This document shows, piece after piece, positions 1 to 12,619 of a DNA stretch of 36,588 nucleotides. The stretch is taken from assembly GCF_000003605.2 (NCBI RefSeq), contig NW_003121912.1, positions 22,618 to 59,205 of the forward strand, in the 5' to 3' direction. The notes below the pieces were generated by a model. It was not told the DNA's origin, ran no database searches, and saw nothing but the letters and a program-made list of their open reading frames with translations. This stretch comes from Saccoglossus kowalevskii. Lineage: Eukaryota; Hemichordata; Enteropneusta; Harrimaniidae. A program made the position numbers and the translations under genes. The number at the start of each line of letters is the position of its first letter. Positions within the stretch are counted from its first letter, which is position 1.

Positions 1-3000
1 AAGTTTGCTTTGCAGCTATTTGAGTTTTGAATATGTGTGTTTAAACGATTATGGCGATTTCCATGCGAACTATTTTCATACATACACTTTACTGGTGCAA
101 GAAGTATAACAGCAACAACAGGTTCAAGGTCCAACACGCGTTTTGGTCCCAATATGTTTTGTTTGTATGCATGTGCCATGAACACGTGAAGAGTTCAATT
201 CTGAAACGTGTTTGTTATGGTTCCGCGTTGAGTGGTTGGGTAACTGTAACACGCGTAGGAAAACTTCAGCGAACGCACAGTAAAGATGATATCCGTCCGG
301 ATCGTAGATAAACAACCTAGAAAAGTATCATATGACCATATGGGTGTATGATGTAGCCATGCACGTTAGGTTTTTTTCTAGTACTTGATTTTCCTCTACA
401 AAACTTACTCCCGAACTTTGACTTTTACCGGAATCCTCCGTCGGCAGATATATTTGAAAGACGTTCTTAGCAACTAAATTATGATGTAAATTATTATATG
501 TACGGATGTACAAGGAGATGTGTCCAGGTGTCATGCGAACTTATCAAGACGGACATGCGCCAACCACCATTCCCAAAGATGGATATCCAGCTATTACCGA
601 CAGGGACCGGGCAACAAATGATCACTAGATCTAATAATTAACGGATGGACAATACAAGAGGAAGTCAAATGAAGAATACGAGTAAATTACACAATGTCTA
701 AACTGATGTTCTCACGGTTATTACTCACTAAGACCATGGAGGTATATAGAGCCATTCACCTCTTGTCCTTGAAATTACGCAATATCACTGATGGAACGTG
801 AAGGTGGTGAAATGAACAAAGTCTGACGCATCACTAAATACATTCTTACGTATTCGCGTTTATATAATTTGCTTCTTCGAACCCCGGTTTGCAAAGCGGT
901 GTTATTTTTAGCTATAATTCGAGAGGAAATATTATTGGGTCGATTCTGGAAAGCAATTCACAATTAAATAATCATGCAGAGAAGTTAACATTAAGATATT
1001 CACCGGTATGATCATATTACATGCTGTATAGTAATTACGTTCTATAAGCCCAGAGATTAAATGTTGCATTTGGTGAATATGATACAGACGTAATGTGAAG
1101 ATTCATTCAAATAGCGGATACGACTTGGGGGGTCGTTTGAGGTCTGCAGGTGCCTATGCTCATGTTCAAGTTCAGGCCGCTATAGCACATAGATTTGTTA
1201 TATTATAAGTAACACAAGTAAGTTGTCCACACAAAACAATCACTTATAACTTATGTGGCATACTGCAGGAAACGTTAGAACTTGAGTTTTACAAATTATA
1301 CATAACATAGTGCATCCTATATCACGTTCAATGTTGATAATTCTTGCCATGCACAACATTATTATATATTAATACTGAATAGAGTGACAGCTGCGAGTCA
1401 TACAGCTCAGTCTTCAGAACGAATTGACAATATCATCGATACACGTAGCAATGATATACATGCATCAGGTGACTCGCCGGCGGTAGGTATATGTATCGGT
1501 GTTTGCACACGTACCGTGTTGTCAAGGTTTGGACATTTATGAGAAAGCTATGCATCATACATGAAAGCGAGAGGTCACATTCCCGTGTGAACTCCCCTCT
1601 TTGAAACACACTGCTATATGCACAAGATAGGCTAGATAGCATAATTAGTACACCTACGTGGCTTTGACTGAAACATGTCACGGTGATCCCAGCCGAGTAT
1701 GTAGAACTCCCGATACGTATTATTTGAGTCGTTGTATTTGAATAACAATAGTGCCCCATCCCTTGCCAAATCAAATATCGTTGTACATCGCTAAAGGTAC
1801 TCAAATATAAACAGATATAGTACAATTAATTTTGCAGAATAACACTCTTTCGTGTATATTTTGAAGGCAAAAAGAACAATTTCACTCAGATTATATTAAC
1901 GACTGTCCTTCTTACTAGTAGATTGAGCTAGTTTTTCTTTACTCGCATGCTCGTAGTAGCATTTGGTGGATAGTCTGGTATCTGGATTTGTATATAGAGT
2001 TGGCATGTAAACAGTGGTACTCGTTTTGAATAGTCGCACACACAGATTCGTTGTTCTCGTGGTAGTATGCATCATAGTTACTAAAAACCTGTCTATCGCT
2101 CTCGGCATTGAGCGCATGCGCTGAAATACGGGAAGCTGTAATCGGTCCAAGTTGAAAGCTGATTGCATTTTGAGTTCGAAATTGTGCTGTAAACATTGTT
2201 ATGATTAGTATAGTTTGCATGGTTCAAGTTTATTATAATTAGTTGTATTTACATGCCAATCCTGACGATCTATCTTTATGTATGGTTATTTAAATGTAGC
2301 AAGGAAGGCGATTTCATTTGCAAAACCTTGTGATTGGACCATAATTCTACAAAACCATTGGTAAATCGAATTAGATTTTAATTCAATAGCCATCCTTATT
2401 ACGCTCTGCTATACCTACAAACCCAATGATCGCATTAAGTATTAAACTATGATATAAACGTAGTGGCTTTGGCTTCATTTTAAGAACTTCATAATGATCT
2501 GAAAAGGGACACCCTAACTCATCGCTCTATTATTTGCGTTGTTTTAAAATTAGTTTAGAATTTTATGTAAATTCTTTCTATGACAGGCTTTTATGTATCC
2601 GAAATATCCGACTAGCATAATTAAATATGTTGCTTGAAAAAAATGGAATGCATTTCTAGCTACTTCGTGAAATTATAATTGTATATTTTTGAGACAGACA
2701 AATTGACATTTTCTGATTGATTAAATCCTTTTACACAATTTGGCATATCATTAAATAAATTCGAACGGAATGTGGCTAAATTTTAAATTTTCCGACCCTT
2801 GTATATGTTTTCTATTGACGAGGAGACTGGTACTCCTAACACACACATCCGTTAATTCAAATGACTTGGATTTTAAAAACATTGTTAAGTCGCTCCAAAC
2901 ATAACTATATATGCTACGGTAATTGATATCAGGACCTTGACCATTTCCTTATGAACTTGGATTTCTTGAACGCTGACTGGAACCAAGTTGTCTCCCACAA

Positions 3001-3844
3001 TCCAAGATGTTTCTTGACACCTTCCCTGAGAACATAAAATACGGCAATATTTCGCCTTGTTCCATTGTTTAGGTCTTATTTTCATGACAACCTAAGTGTA
3101 GTTCAAGAAGCACATGTATAAAATGCCCATCTGATTGTATTATACTTGTATTACACAGAAAGAACTTGATTGTGTTCTAGGTGGCTACATAAAGTTAACT
3201 TCAGTAAAATTAATGTAATGTCAGATCTTTTAGCATTAAGCGTAATTCAAGTATATACAAATATCGCATTCGTAAGGTTGTTAGGAGAGTCACATGTATC
3301 GTGATTTATGTGTTTTATTGACGAGTAAACTTCATTTTAGAGATCATATAAACACTTGTGTAAGCAAAACTTTTAAAATGTTAGGTTTTCTATAACGAAC
3401 GTACAAACCTTTTGATAGTGTCAATCTTATTAAAACTTTATATGCAACGTTAGTGAGAAGCAAACTCGAGTACAACTCTCAGTGTGGTTTCCTCCACAAA
3501 CATTTCTTGTTAATAAAATTGAACGAGTTCAAATGTAATTTATAAAATTTGTATGCACAAGTTCAAATATATTATATTCTTTAAAAAATTATGTATCCAT
3601 TTTAACTTACCTCCTTTAGAAATACGATACAAATTTTGGATCACACAAATCCTTCCATCCTTATTACTATTGCGCCTATATTTTATCGGAAATCCGTTTA
3701 TAACATGTTGCACCTCGTTCTAGTACGACGTTAAATTATCGAGTAAATGTTCATAATTTCCTCGTGTACTTTCTCTTTTTAAAAGTTTAAAAAAGTAATT
3801 AATTGCTTGCCATTTGTGATTTTTAAATATTTGTTGTTAAATGT
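1..3844. other. non-coding stretch, no supported gene
   Basis: AT-rich sequence in which open frames are short (130 codons at most), have unbiased composition and lack recognisable motifs or convincing splice context. The only structured item I noted is a perfect 12-bp palindrome at 2111-2122 that contains the NRF-1-type core GCGCATGCGC. I see no RNA gene and no tandem array here. Confidence 0.5.
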
Positions 3845-3850
3845 TTTATT
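3845..3850 (-). promoter_or_regulatory. candidate poly(A) signal AATAAA
   Basis: AATAAA on the minus strand, about 63 bases after the stop codon of the tentative terminal exon at 3913-4170. A second AATAAA overlaps that stop codon itself. The spacing fits a 3' UTR, but the region is AT-rich and the hexamer can occur by chance. Confidence 0.3.
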
Positions 3851-3912
3851 TGTGAAATATTTTATCGCAACTCATGAATATAAAACAAATAAATAACAAA
3901 TCCCGTCATTTA

Positions 3913-4170
3913 TTATGTTTTGAAGTTTTTTATGGTATCCTCTTGCATTTCGTGTAATGCGTCCCCAATGTTTATAATAATTTGTGACTCCACATGGCTG
4001 AAACAGTCTTTTATTTCCTGGAAGCCTTTTGCTAAGCCTATACGATTTTCCGGTAATGGCCCCAATGTATTGCTGTCCCCGCATTTAACTGTGTTTGAAG
4101 AGGACCCGGATTCATTTCCAGCTTCCCAAATACAAGTAGTGCCAATACACGAGAGAATACCTAGGCGAAA
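3913..4170 (-). CDS. tentative terminal coding exon, unknown protein
   Basis: An 85-codon open frame ends at TAA (3915-3913). It has no start codon of its own. It opens just after a possible splice acceptor: TTTAG ending at 4171, or the more pyrimidine-rich TTTCGCCTAG ending at 4161. The translated residues look protein-like. A Gly/Ser/Asn-rich part is followed by GPLPENRIGLAKGFQEIKD and an amphipathic helix-like C-terminus with CFSHVES and ALHEMQEDTI. A poly(A) signal follows within about 65 bases. I recognise no family and could not identify upstream exons, which would lie at higher coordinates. The 84-codon plus-strand frame over the same bases looks like its shadow. It could be a chance open frame. 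Confidence 0.33.
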   Translation of the reverse strand, partial: FRLGILSCIGTTCIWEAGNESGSSSNTVKCGDSNTLGPLPENRIGLAKGFQEIKDCFSHVESQIIINIGDALHEMQEDTIKNFKT

Positions 4171-7100
4171 CTAAATTAGCTTCTAACACATGTTGTGCGA
4201 ACATTTTCTTCGCCTTGCTTTTTAGCCACGAACAAAAAATCTAAATTAATCAAATATCGAAATACGTCTTAGGTGTTATAGTGGCCTGTATTTTTTCAAC
4301 GCGATTTGCTCTGAATATTATGAAATTCGTCACGCCAGTGAGATCGAGCTAAATTGAACTGCTATGACAGTGTCTGGCCGTATCCCAGTCATGTTTGACA
4401 TGGGTTCGATGCTACGAATACCACTTGCGTAAAATATACCAACGAGTGACACATGGCCACTGTGGAGCTTCAATGTATATTAGAGGGACTGTGATTAGTA
4501 TATGCGTTTAGAATCAAAACCCTCACGTTTATGATAAAAAAAAATACACACAAAACTGTAGATTGGAATGTAATCTCCTGTATACAATTAAACCCAATAC
4601 GACAGCGTCTAAGGTTTTCAGAATATTATGGAATTAAACACAGATTTTGTCTTTAAGATCACCACGAATTTTATAAATTCGGCTCCAACTGTGTAGTGAA
4701 GAATACTACATCACAGACATATGTCTCCAATAAGACGAGGGTCTTCCGCGTTCCCTGGTAATCGGGAACTTTATTCATTTAAATTATGACATTGCTGAAA
4801 TATCTCATTCACTCATAATCAACCGAGCATCTTCATCAATCAACGTCCGTTAGCCATGCAGTTAATATCCATCAAACGAGAAAATGATACTTGATTGCGA
4901 TAAAACATAATTCCCGCGCAGTGAGGATCATCTTACAGCCATATACTGCACTTAATTGAAGTCCAGTTTTTATTAACTTGCGTCGTGACGGGGTCGCACC
5001 GGCGGATTGACTCGAATGACTCAATACGGCCCGGCGTATTCGCGATTTGACCTCGATTGCTCAGATTGCACATATCTCTGACATAAAACACCAAACACTC
5101 TTGTAAAGATTAACTCCTATTAAAATAAACTCCAACGCACGTACAGTTTCTATTTCGATAGCCAGGCGTACATTTGAAATATTAAAATCGCGGAAAAATT
5201 ATGATTCAATTTGGAACGGTTTATTTTCTCTCAGCCAGTTGATAATTAATATGTAACCGCGACCGATTTACCGACTCAAGAAAATTGGGAAGGCGCATTT
5301 CCGCTAATATTCCACAGAATGTAACAGGCACACATAATAGACAAATTAAATTAAATATCAAATTAGTCATACCATCAACATGTGCATCGTCAAACACGTT
5401 ATTAAATTAATCCAAATACATAATTACATTTATGTCCACGAATTGATATATGATACTTGAATTGCTATGAGGAATGTCGTTAATATTTTTTGCGTTCTTG
5501 AGTGAGTGAAATTAATTATTTTGAGTAATGTTGTCATTGTTTGCAATTATACACGTACGTCTGGCCGTAAAACGCGAAGTAATTTACTGTAATGTTCAAA
5601 TATCACGCTTCCAAAGACGCCGACCAGTCACAGTGCATTTTTAGTATATTTGACCCGTCAAATTAACTTGCCTCAATCCAACATATTTTTGTTTTAATTG
5701 GTCTTGACTATGTTGTTCTAATAATGAAATGCTATACTTAGAAATATAAATGCCGTATTCGTGTAGTCGCTTATTAACGTATTCCCAAATTAACGACGTT
5801 ATTGCCCAAATGCACACGTGATACTTTCGGTGCACTGATTCTAAATTCGCGGACATTCATTGTTTAACTGTATTCTTTCCACGCTAGTAACATACCGATA
5901 TGGGGATCGAGTAGACGTAGATGTATTATTCCGCATCATAAAACATGATCCGTCGAATATACCAGTACCAAACTGTTAAAATTAGGATAAAAATATACTG
6001 CTAAATTGATGAACTGTTTCGAGCGTCGTAAAATAAACAGCCCAGGATCCCCGTGACGGACGGAATGAAAGAAATGTGTTCCCCGTCAAGCAACTTTTCA
6101 CATGAAAACAACCAGAAACCGCGCTAAACTTTGAGAGTCACACCCATACATTCTAACCAACTGGACAAACTTGGAAGAGCGTCGTTTACTATTGAAAGCA
6201 ACCTGGACTCGCACTGACAACAATCGTACTTGATTGGATTCCTGCTGTGAAAGACAAAGTGAAAGCCTTAGATGGCAGCATTTTTTCACAGCAGGATTTC
6301 GAAGTTATAAAATGAGATGCACTCATGCATACATGTACACATAAGATCAATCATCATGAGGTCAATCAAAGAGTAGGGACACCGTCACAGCGTTGTCTTC
6401 AATCGAGTAAAGGATGCGTTAACATTGTTATTAAGTTGTCCGTACAATTAGTTTGAACCACTGTGCGTCTTTGATTTCACGACGGGTGCTCGGATGGGAA
6501 ACGCTTCGTGCCCTGTGTGCGCTCCATTAAATGTATAAACAGCAAAATATACAAACAAATAAAGCAATATACTGCAGCGCAATCGAGGCTGGATATCGGC
6601 ACTATCATTAGTACAACCACAGTTGCTGTATGGGCTTTAATAATCTAAAATTTTCAATCAGTCTGTGAATTTAATTAAGCATAACTGCATGATATCCCTT
6701 GTAGTAATTCAACGCATCTCTCTAGACTGATTATATCTCATTAAAATTGCTGATCACGTGATTCGAACAAAAAAATACTGTTCATGGACGGAATAAACAA
6801 ACGTCCTTGCACCAGATCGTAAGATATTCCATCGCTCAGCTAAAACAAGACAATTTTGCAAAGACACCAGAGACATATTCAAAATGGTCTCTCAACAGTC
6901 ATCAATATCAATCGCAGACTTTTGAAGTAACAATTATGATGACAAATTTAACGAGAATCCGTATTCCGATTCTCTTATCAAAGTCATTTTTCAACTTAAA
7001 CTGAGGGCGATGTTTGAAAACGGAATTCTCCATCCATTGCCCCGATGAAACAAACCATGCATGCATAACATCGCTGTTTAAACTTTCGAACTAGCATTAC

Positions 7101-8806
7101 ACGAAACAGACTAGAGTTTCTACTTGTAGTACGTCTGTCGTTTGGAATGTCAGTTTCACAATGCCCTAAAAATGAATTATGATAGTAACAACAACACAGC
7201 TGTGTCTTGTTATTCTATATAGGATTCACTGCTCAGTGCTGATTCAGAGTGTCCTGTTATGCAATTTGCTCTTCCCCCCGTGATTGAAAGTACATGTGTA
7301 TCCAGTCAGGTCAGTCTTAGGTCACTCACCCTTAAGCTGTTAAATATTATTTATGAAGAATAATTTACAAACAACAAATCAATTCGTTGATTACAACTTG
7401 GTGTGGTATGACTGGCGTGTATTGTAGTATTCTAACTAAATTAATACATAATAATAATAATAAATTATTTTTTTTATTTATTAAATCTATTTCTTGTTGA
7501 AGTGTTTAAAAAACGCGTTTAAAAAAGCGTGTTCAGAATCGTTTCTATGGAAACGGTTGTCTTGCATACTTCACATACGTTGTTTAGGAAAATCGACGTT
7601 CATATAACAAACCCAAATGAGAAAACACTTTTCTTTATCATCAATGCACTTATATCTTGTTATTAAACATGCGTATTGCAAAGACATAACATTCAGTTAT
7701 GATGTACATGTGTATCACTTGTTATTTAATCATATCCGCAACAACGTGACACAATGATAAATGTAACGACCTACGCTCAACTATACAGAGTAAGTACGTT
7801 TAAAGAAATTTGAATTACCGTATAGTAATTCTTGTCGCCGGCTATGTACACAGGCGACCCGAATTAAAGCGATCGGAGTCAATACAAACATCGCATTTCA
7901 ATCAGGCATAGTTTCTGAAGGAACGGCAAAGAAGTCACATTTCTCGGGAAATCCGGGACGCGCATATAATCTTCATTGGACAGCATTTTTTCTCAGAGCA
8001 CATCTCCTTTTCATTTCCTCAGAAACTACGTTATATCCCCCATGCGTAACAGTTCTCGGGGATTCTCTTCTGAAACCCTTTCCCGACAAATCAGGATTTG
8101 TATGCGAAGCGGAGAGGTGCCATAATACGGAGTTACATTTTAAAAATATTTTTCATACTCTTAAAATAAATCAAGACATCAGGTGTCTCGTTTTGATTCA
8201 TATCGCGGTTCAAACACGTGTTGTCACGATGTGAGAATGTTCGAGGAATGTGAACTTTACTTTTGAGATACACTTGGCACAAGATCAAATGGACACGTGT
8301 TTCCCGTGACAGGTGACCTCAACCATCATCATGGAATTATATGATAGAACTACACTGATGTTTTGATAAGTATACAGGCATTGCAATTTTGCATGTGTAT
8401 CACACTTTGGTACAACTCCGAATTAGCTAAAAGCTCTATGTGCCCACTAAAAAAATGACCTACTGCATACTAAGCGAAAGAAAATCAGCGAATCGATGTT
8501 TTGTACTTTTGAAGACAGTGACGGTGTGCATGTACTGTTTCACAATTTGTTTTTTTTTTAGCCTAAAATGTAAATTACATGTGTTGTATAATCAGTAAAC
8601 ACGCACCATGTAGCGTGGCATATATTTTGATAATAGCATTTTAGACAAGTAGCCTCTCGGTTGAGATAGCTCCGCTGTTAGCAATGCACATTTCATATTA
8701 AAGAGTTGAAGATATCTCAAAATGAACGAATCTGAAAGAAGTCCACCTGTAGCACCTATATGTATTCTCGGGGGCGGACATCCGGTCATTTTCACCGCAT
8801 GACAAC
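4171..8806. other. non-coding stretch, no supported gene
   Basis: Mostly AT-rich sequence without a supported coding region. A short GC-rich island lies around 4983-5045 and an ATA/AAT microsatellite around 7448-7463. If the 3913-4170 exon is real, its upstream exons could be hidden here, but I could not pick any out. Confidence 0.45.
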
Positions 8807-8970
8807 CATCACGGTGAAAACAAAATGAAAGGCCGAAAACGGTACTTTGGGATGGTTGTTGAGACTCCCCTGAACAGTGTAACAAGATTACCCCTGCGTG
8901 TGTTTTCTCGAATTTTCACCGGCTCTTTGCTCGGCGTTCCGCGATCCTCAGCAGCGCGCGCAGAGCCCTT
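8807..8970 (+). repeat. dispersed repeat, copy 1 (inverted to 31755-31965)
   Basis: This segment matches the reverse complement of 31755-31965. Shared landmarks in order are GGTGAAAAC, GGATGGTTGTTGA, CCCCTGAAC followed by GTGTAACAAGATTACCCC, GTTTTCTCGA, CACCGG, GCGTTCC, and GCGCAGAGCCC. The second copy is longer in the middle by roughly 45 bases. The open frames across both copies are by-products of the shared sequence. The family is unidentified. I saw no clear terminal inverted repeats or poly(A) tail. Confidence 0.75.
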
Positions 8971-11929
8971 AGAAATACGAGGTACAGTGGTGTGCGTCTT
9001 AGCAACGTGGAACGTCTTGTGACGTAGCTCCACCCTGAGAATAATATCAAATCAATCAGACTTGCGGTTATTAACAAGAAGTCAAAAGTATATTTTTTTA
9101 CAAAAAAAATGACAACAATATACATATACATCAAATATCAAAGCCACCAGGCTTGTAGTTTTCAAGAAGAAGTCGAAAAACGAAAACGGTGAAGCGGACG
9201 ACGGCGGACAATCACTTGACAAAGTCGATAGCGGAGTTAAAAATAAATGTCTGGTCGATCAAGCATTTATTTCCTGTGAGGTATATGCGTACTAACAGCA
9301 TCCAAACATTTCTCATTTTGTATCATAATGTTATTTTGATTCAGTGTAATGTAATATCAAATATGAAAAAAAAGAGACAAAAAGCAGCCTATGCCCCTTT
9401 AATTTAAATCAGTATAATCAGATCGCCCTTTTAACATTATTCGGTTTGCTGAATCAAAACTCTCTGTCATAGGCACACGTACTGTAATCACCTCCACGTT
9501 GTTCAGAATTTGTGGTATTTTTCATGAACTTGACTGTGGCATTGCTGGCATATCTCACTAACTAACACTAACTTTATCCTAGCAGCGGTAACTAGGCACG
9601 AATTCAAAGCCATAAAGACCACGTGGTAAAATTAACAGCGATATAGATTCAGTCATTGTTACAAGCCCAATTAAACGCTCTTTTATTTTACGACATTGTC
9701 GTAGGTTATTGGTATTATATTGATTCGTGTACTATGCAATTCGCCCTTGAACTTTCATCATCTCAAATCTCCAATGCAGAACACATTATATTGTAGTAAA
9801 AAAAAAAAAAACTTTCATCGCTGCCAGCAGAGGGCGCTCGACATGCTCGCGTAGGTTCAGCATCTTAGCATGGTGGTAGAGATCAAACCAAAAATACTCG
9901 TCAATAAAGGAATTAGTTTTATTCTCAATAATACTCACAGAATACTATAGATGCCCCGAACAAAACTTGCGGCTTCAATGTTACGCGGACACAGTGCAAC
10001 AACGACCGCCGCCATGTTCAAATGTTTAGTAATTCGGCACGGACCATAACTAAAAACTAATTCCATTTCGACGTCCAGAAATATCACAAAGCCTCGACCA
10101 ATCACCTATATTGTTTGGAACTAATCTCAGTGTTCCAAATAAATAACAAGTAAACATTTCCAACTATTGCGGGCGCACACCTGTTGGTAGTATATGATAC
10201 TTTGCGCCTTAGAAATGACTTATTTTCCTGGGAAAACATGTCTTCAGCGAATAACTATTATGTGACATGTTTCATTTTTTTGAGATTTTTTAAAATATTT
10301 ATTGATACTGTAGCTTTTGTCCCAGGGTAAAATTTCAGTCGTTCTCGTTGCAGCGTCCATTTTTATAAATTATTGGATTTGAGTTGTTATCATTAGTTGT
10401 CAGTGATGTTTAGCCTGTTGTGGGTTTTCAAAAATGACAACTGTGTAGTATGTGACTGGATAAGAAAACTAAATTTAACTTATAAACAGCTGTTCAAGTC
10501 TTTGCCTTATGCTCCGACTATTGTTTCGGGAGCTTAAACCGGATTAAAACCTACTGTTTGACAGTTGGTAAAACTGGTACTATTGGGAGAGTTCTTCTGA
10601 TTGGTCATAGCCCGTCTCGCTTCCCTTACTGGCTGATCAATCTTTCGTCCAGGTCACTTGTCTATGTTGTTTTTATAAAAAAAAAAGATTTACGAAACAA
10701 ACGTACGCTGTGACGACATGCCTGTATGCAGCCTGCAATAGCAAAGCATAAACTGTAGCGAGGCTGCAGAAAACCCTAAAAAAAACTCGCTGAATTGGCG
10801 GTATACCTCATTATCGTATTCCTCCTTGTGTGTTGAGTGGTAACACACAGTTCATGATGTAGGAGTGCGTTAACTACCAGTTATTGGACACACTGTTCAG
10901 AAAATAACACTAATGCCACTGTGATACTGATGTGACGGACCTATTAATGCGTTAATTTGTCGTTATTTGGATATTATTTTAACATATTTACTTACTTACT
11001 TCCTGGTAGACCTTCTTAGAAAATGGACGTTCAAACTAAACAAGCAAGTGTACTCCATCAAAAAAATTACCATCCAAGCGTTATGTCATTTTGGTATAAC
11101 TGGTACTTTACTAATACGTTAAAGACTGCCATTATGATATTCAATGTCCATATGAATACTTAGAAATAACCCGACAAAACATCTAAAAGTTTAATTTAAC
11201 AGGCTATTCGCGCAGAGAACAATGCGATTAGCACAGAAATACAGAATTTGTTTTATTGCAAGATTTGGCACCAACTTGACTGGAGATCAGTGAAACGTGC
11301 ACTGTTATCTCCCTTAACATCCAGTAAGTTGCTCACCGGTGAATTCTTAAAAGGAAAAACACGTTTTGTGGGAAGTAAAATCGTGAAATACTCGGCTCGC
11401 TTAAGGTTCAACTCGGAGCCTCTGTTAGTAGTGTGCCCTCTGTGGCGAAAATACTAAATGAAATACTAGTAGGTCTTCCGGGAAGAGCGTTGAAACAAGG
11501 AGTTCGAACAAATAAAAAATAAGCATAGGATTTCATGCGTTTTTTTATTCGTCTACAAGTTTATATTTGATCATGCATGTAATGTTTGAGTAATTAAATA
11601 ATTCGGCTACTAGTCGTTGTCGCCAATGTACCCTATCCCCTTAGAGCAGTTAATAATATATAACCACGTATTATCCGGAATATATAGGATTCATAATGAA
11701 ATACATTATATTTTCAAATATCATGTGCATTTTAATTGATTTAAAATTTCCTGACCGGGGCATCAATTGCCAAAAAATATTTTTGCACGTTCATAATTAA
11801 TCCCAGTGATTGTAAGTGAATTTGTTTAATTGTGAGGGTGATGAATCTTCCAAGCGTCATATTGAATTCGGAAAAGGGTCTAGACGCGATAACGTGTTTA
11901 ACTACGCTATACACCCTTCTTGTCATCCA
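8971..11929. other. non-coding stretch, no supported gene
   Basis: No coding region that I can support. It contains a run of about 14 A at 9798-9811, directly followed by a CTCF-like motif at 9824-9837, a short TTAC microsatellite near 10985, and no obvious RNA gene. Confidence 0.45.
9824..9837 (+). promoter_or_regulatory. CTCF-like motif
   Basis: CCAGCAGAGGGCGC fits every position of the known bilaterian CTCF core consensus (CCASYAGRKGGCRS). It lies just after an A-rich run, about 2.8 kb beyond the 3' end of the Ig receptor gene. A one-mismatch version in the same orientation is at 25256-25269. AGAGGGCGC strings also occur in some invertebrate repeat ends, so repeat origin is an alternative. 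Confidence 0.35.
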
Positions 11930-11931
11930 TA

Positions 11932-12047
11932 TTGTTTAAATAACAGGACAAGGACAAGGAAGTGCGCAATATTGGACGTGAAGCAGTCTTTGTCTGAGCT
12001 CAGACTTGTATTACTAGTCTGAGGTCTGAGCCCTGTTATTTAAACAA
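11932..12047. mobile_element. TA-flanked MITE with 16-bp terminal inverted repeats
   Basis: The left end TTGTTTAAATAACAGG (11932-11947) is the exact reverse complement of the right end CCTGTTATTTAAACAA (12032-12047). The 116-bp unit is flanked on both sides by TA (11930-11931 and 12048-12049), the target-site duplication typical of Tc1/mariner-type transposition. It encodes no transposase. The interior holds the further palindrome GTCTGAGCTCAGAC. It is a non-autonomous element; its family is not identified beyond the TA target. Confidence 0.75.
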
Positions 12048-12619
12048 TAATGAATCTCCACAGAGCCTGCATTGGATTAGGAGAATGGCCTTTTTGTTGA
12101 AATGAATTGCGATAACAGGTGTATATTATTGTGCGATAATGTGAACCTACGATGTCCTACAAAAAATCTGATTCTTATAATGGTTATTCATAACACGCAA
12201 TAATAATAATGGGCAGTGCGGGTTCTATATTTTAACTATTAATATTACAATTAACATTGTAATTAATATTACGTGCAGTAATACTCTTGAAATGTTTTGC
12301 GAAGGATGTTTTGGTTATATAAATTGTTCTAGTAAATAGTTTAAGCAATGAAATGCTTGATTTCACCGAGTAACTATTTTAGTTTTTATAATAATTGTAA
12401 TCACAGTAGATAATATAATAATAATTGCATTAGACTGACTAAATTGAACGAAGTATAGTTTGACAGCTGTAGTCAGGCCCGTTATCACGCTGAACATGGT
12501 ATCTGATTATTATACAATTATGTCGCTTCATACATAGTGGTATGAAAACATATTATGATTAATGTGGTTTGAAATGCAGTAATGTCCGTCAAAGAAATGC
12601 CGTTACTCTTGTTTGTTTT
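12048..12619. other. 3' flank of the Ig receptor gene
   Basis: AT-rich sequence downstream of the minus-strand Ig receptor. It holds a 10-bp direct repeat TTAATATTAC near 12239 and 12263. No canonical AATAAA was found close to the stop codon on the minus strand, only variants such as TATAAA, so the 3' end is not defined. Confidence 0.35.

Noticed and set aside
1433-1825. 130-codon minus-strand open frame
   Set aside because: Composition resembles translated AT-rich non-coding DNA, with scattered Tyr, Cys and Ser and no motif. No poly(A) or splice context.
2885-3085. 66-codon minus-strand frame with a hydrophobic C-terminus
   Set aside because: It looks mildly protein-like, but there is no start context, splice partner or homology that I can recognise.
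4398-4422. GGGTTCGATGC, resembling a tRNA T-arm
   Set aside because: The bases on either side do not pair as a T stem, and no matching D arm, anticodon arm or acceptor stem is present. The same holds for GGTTCAAT-like strings near 35000 and 890 on the minus strand.
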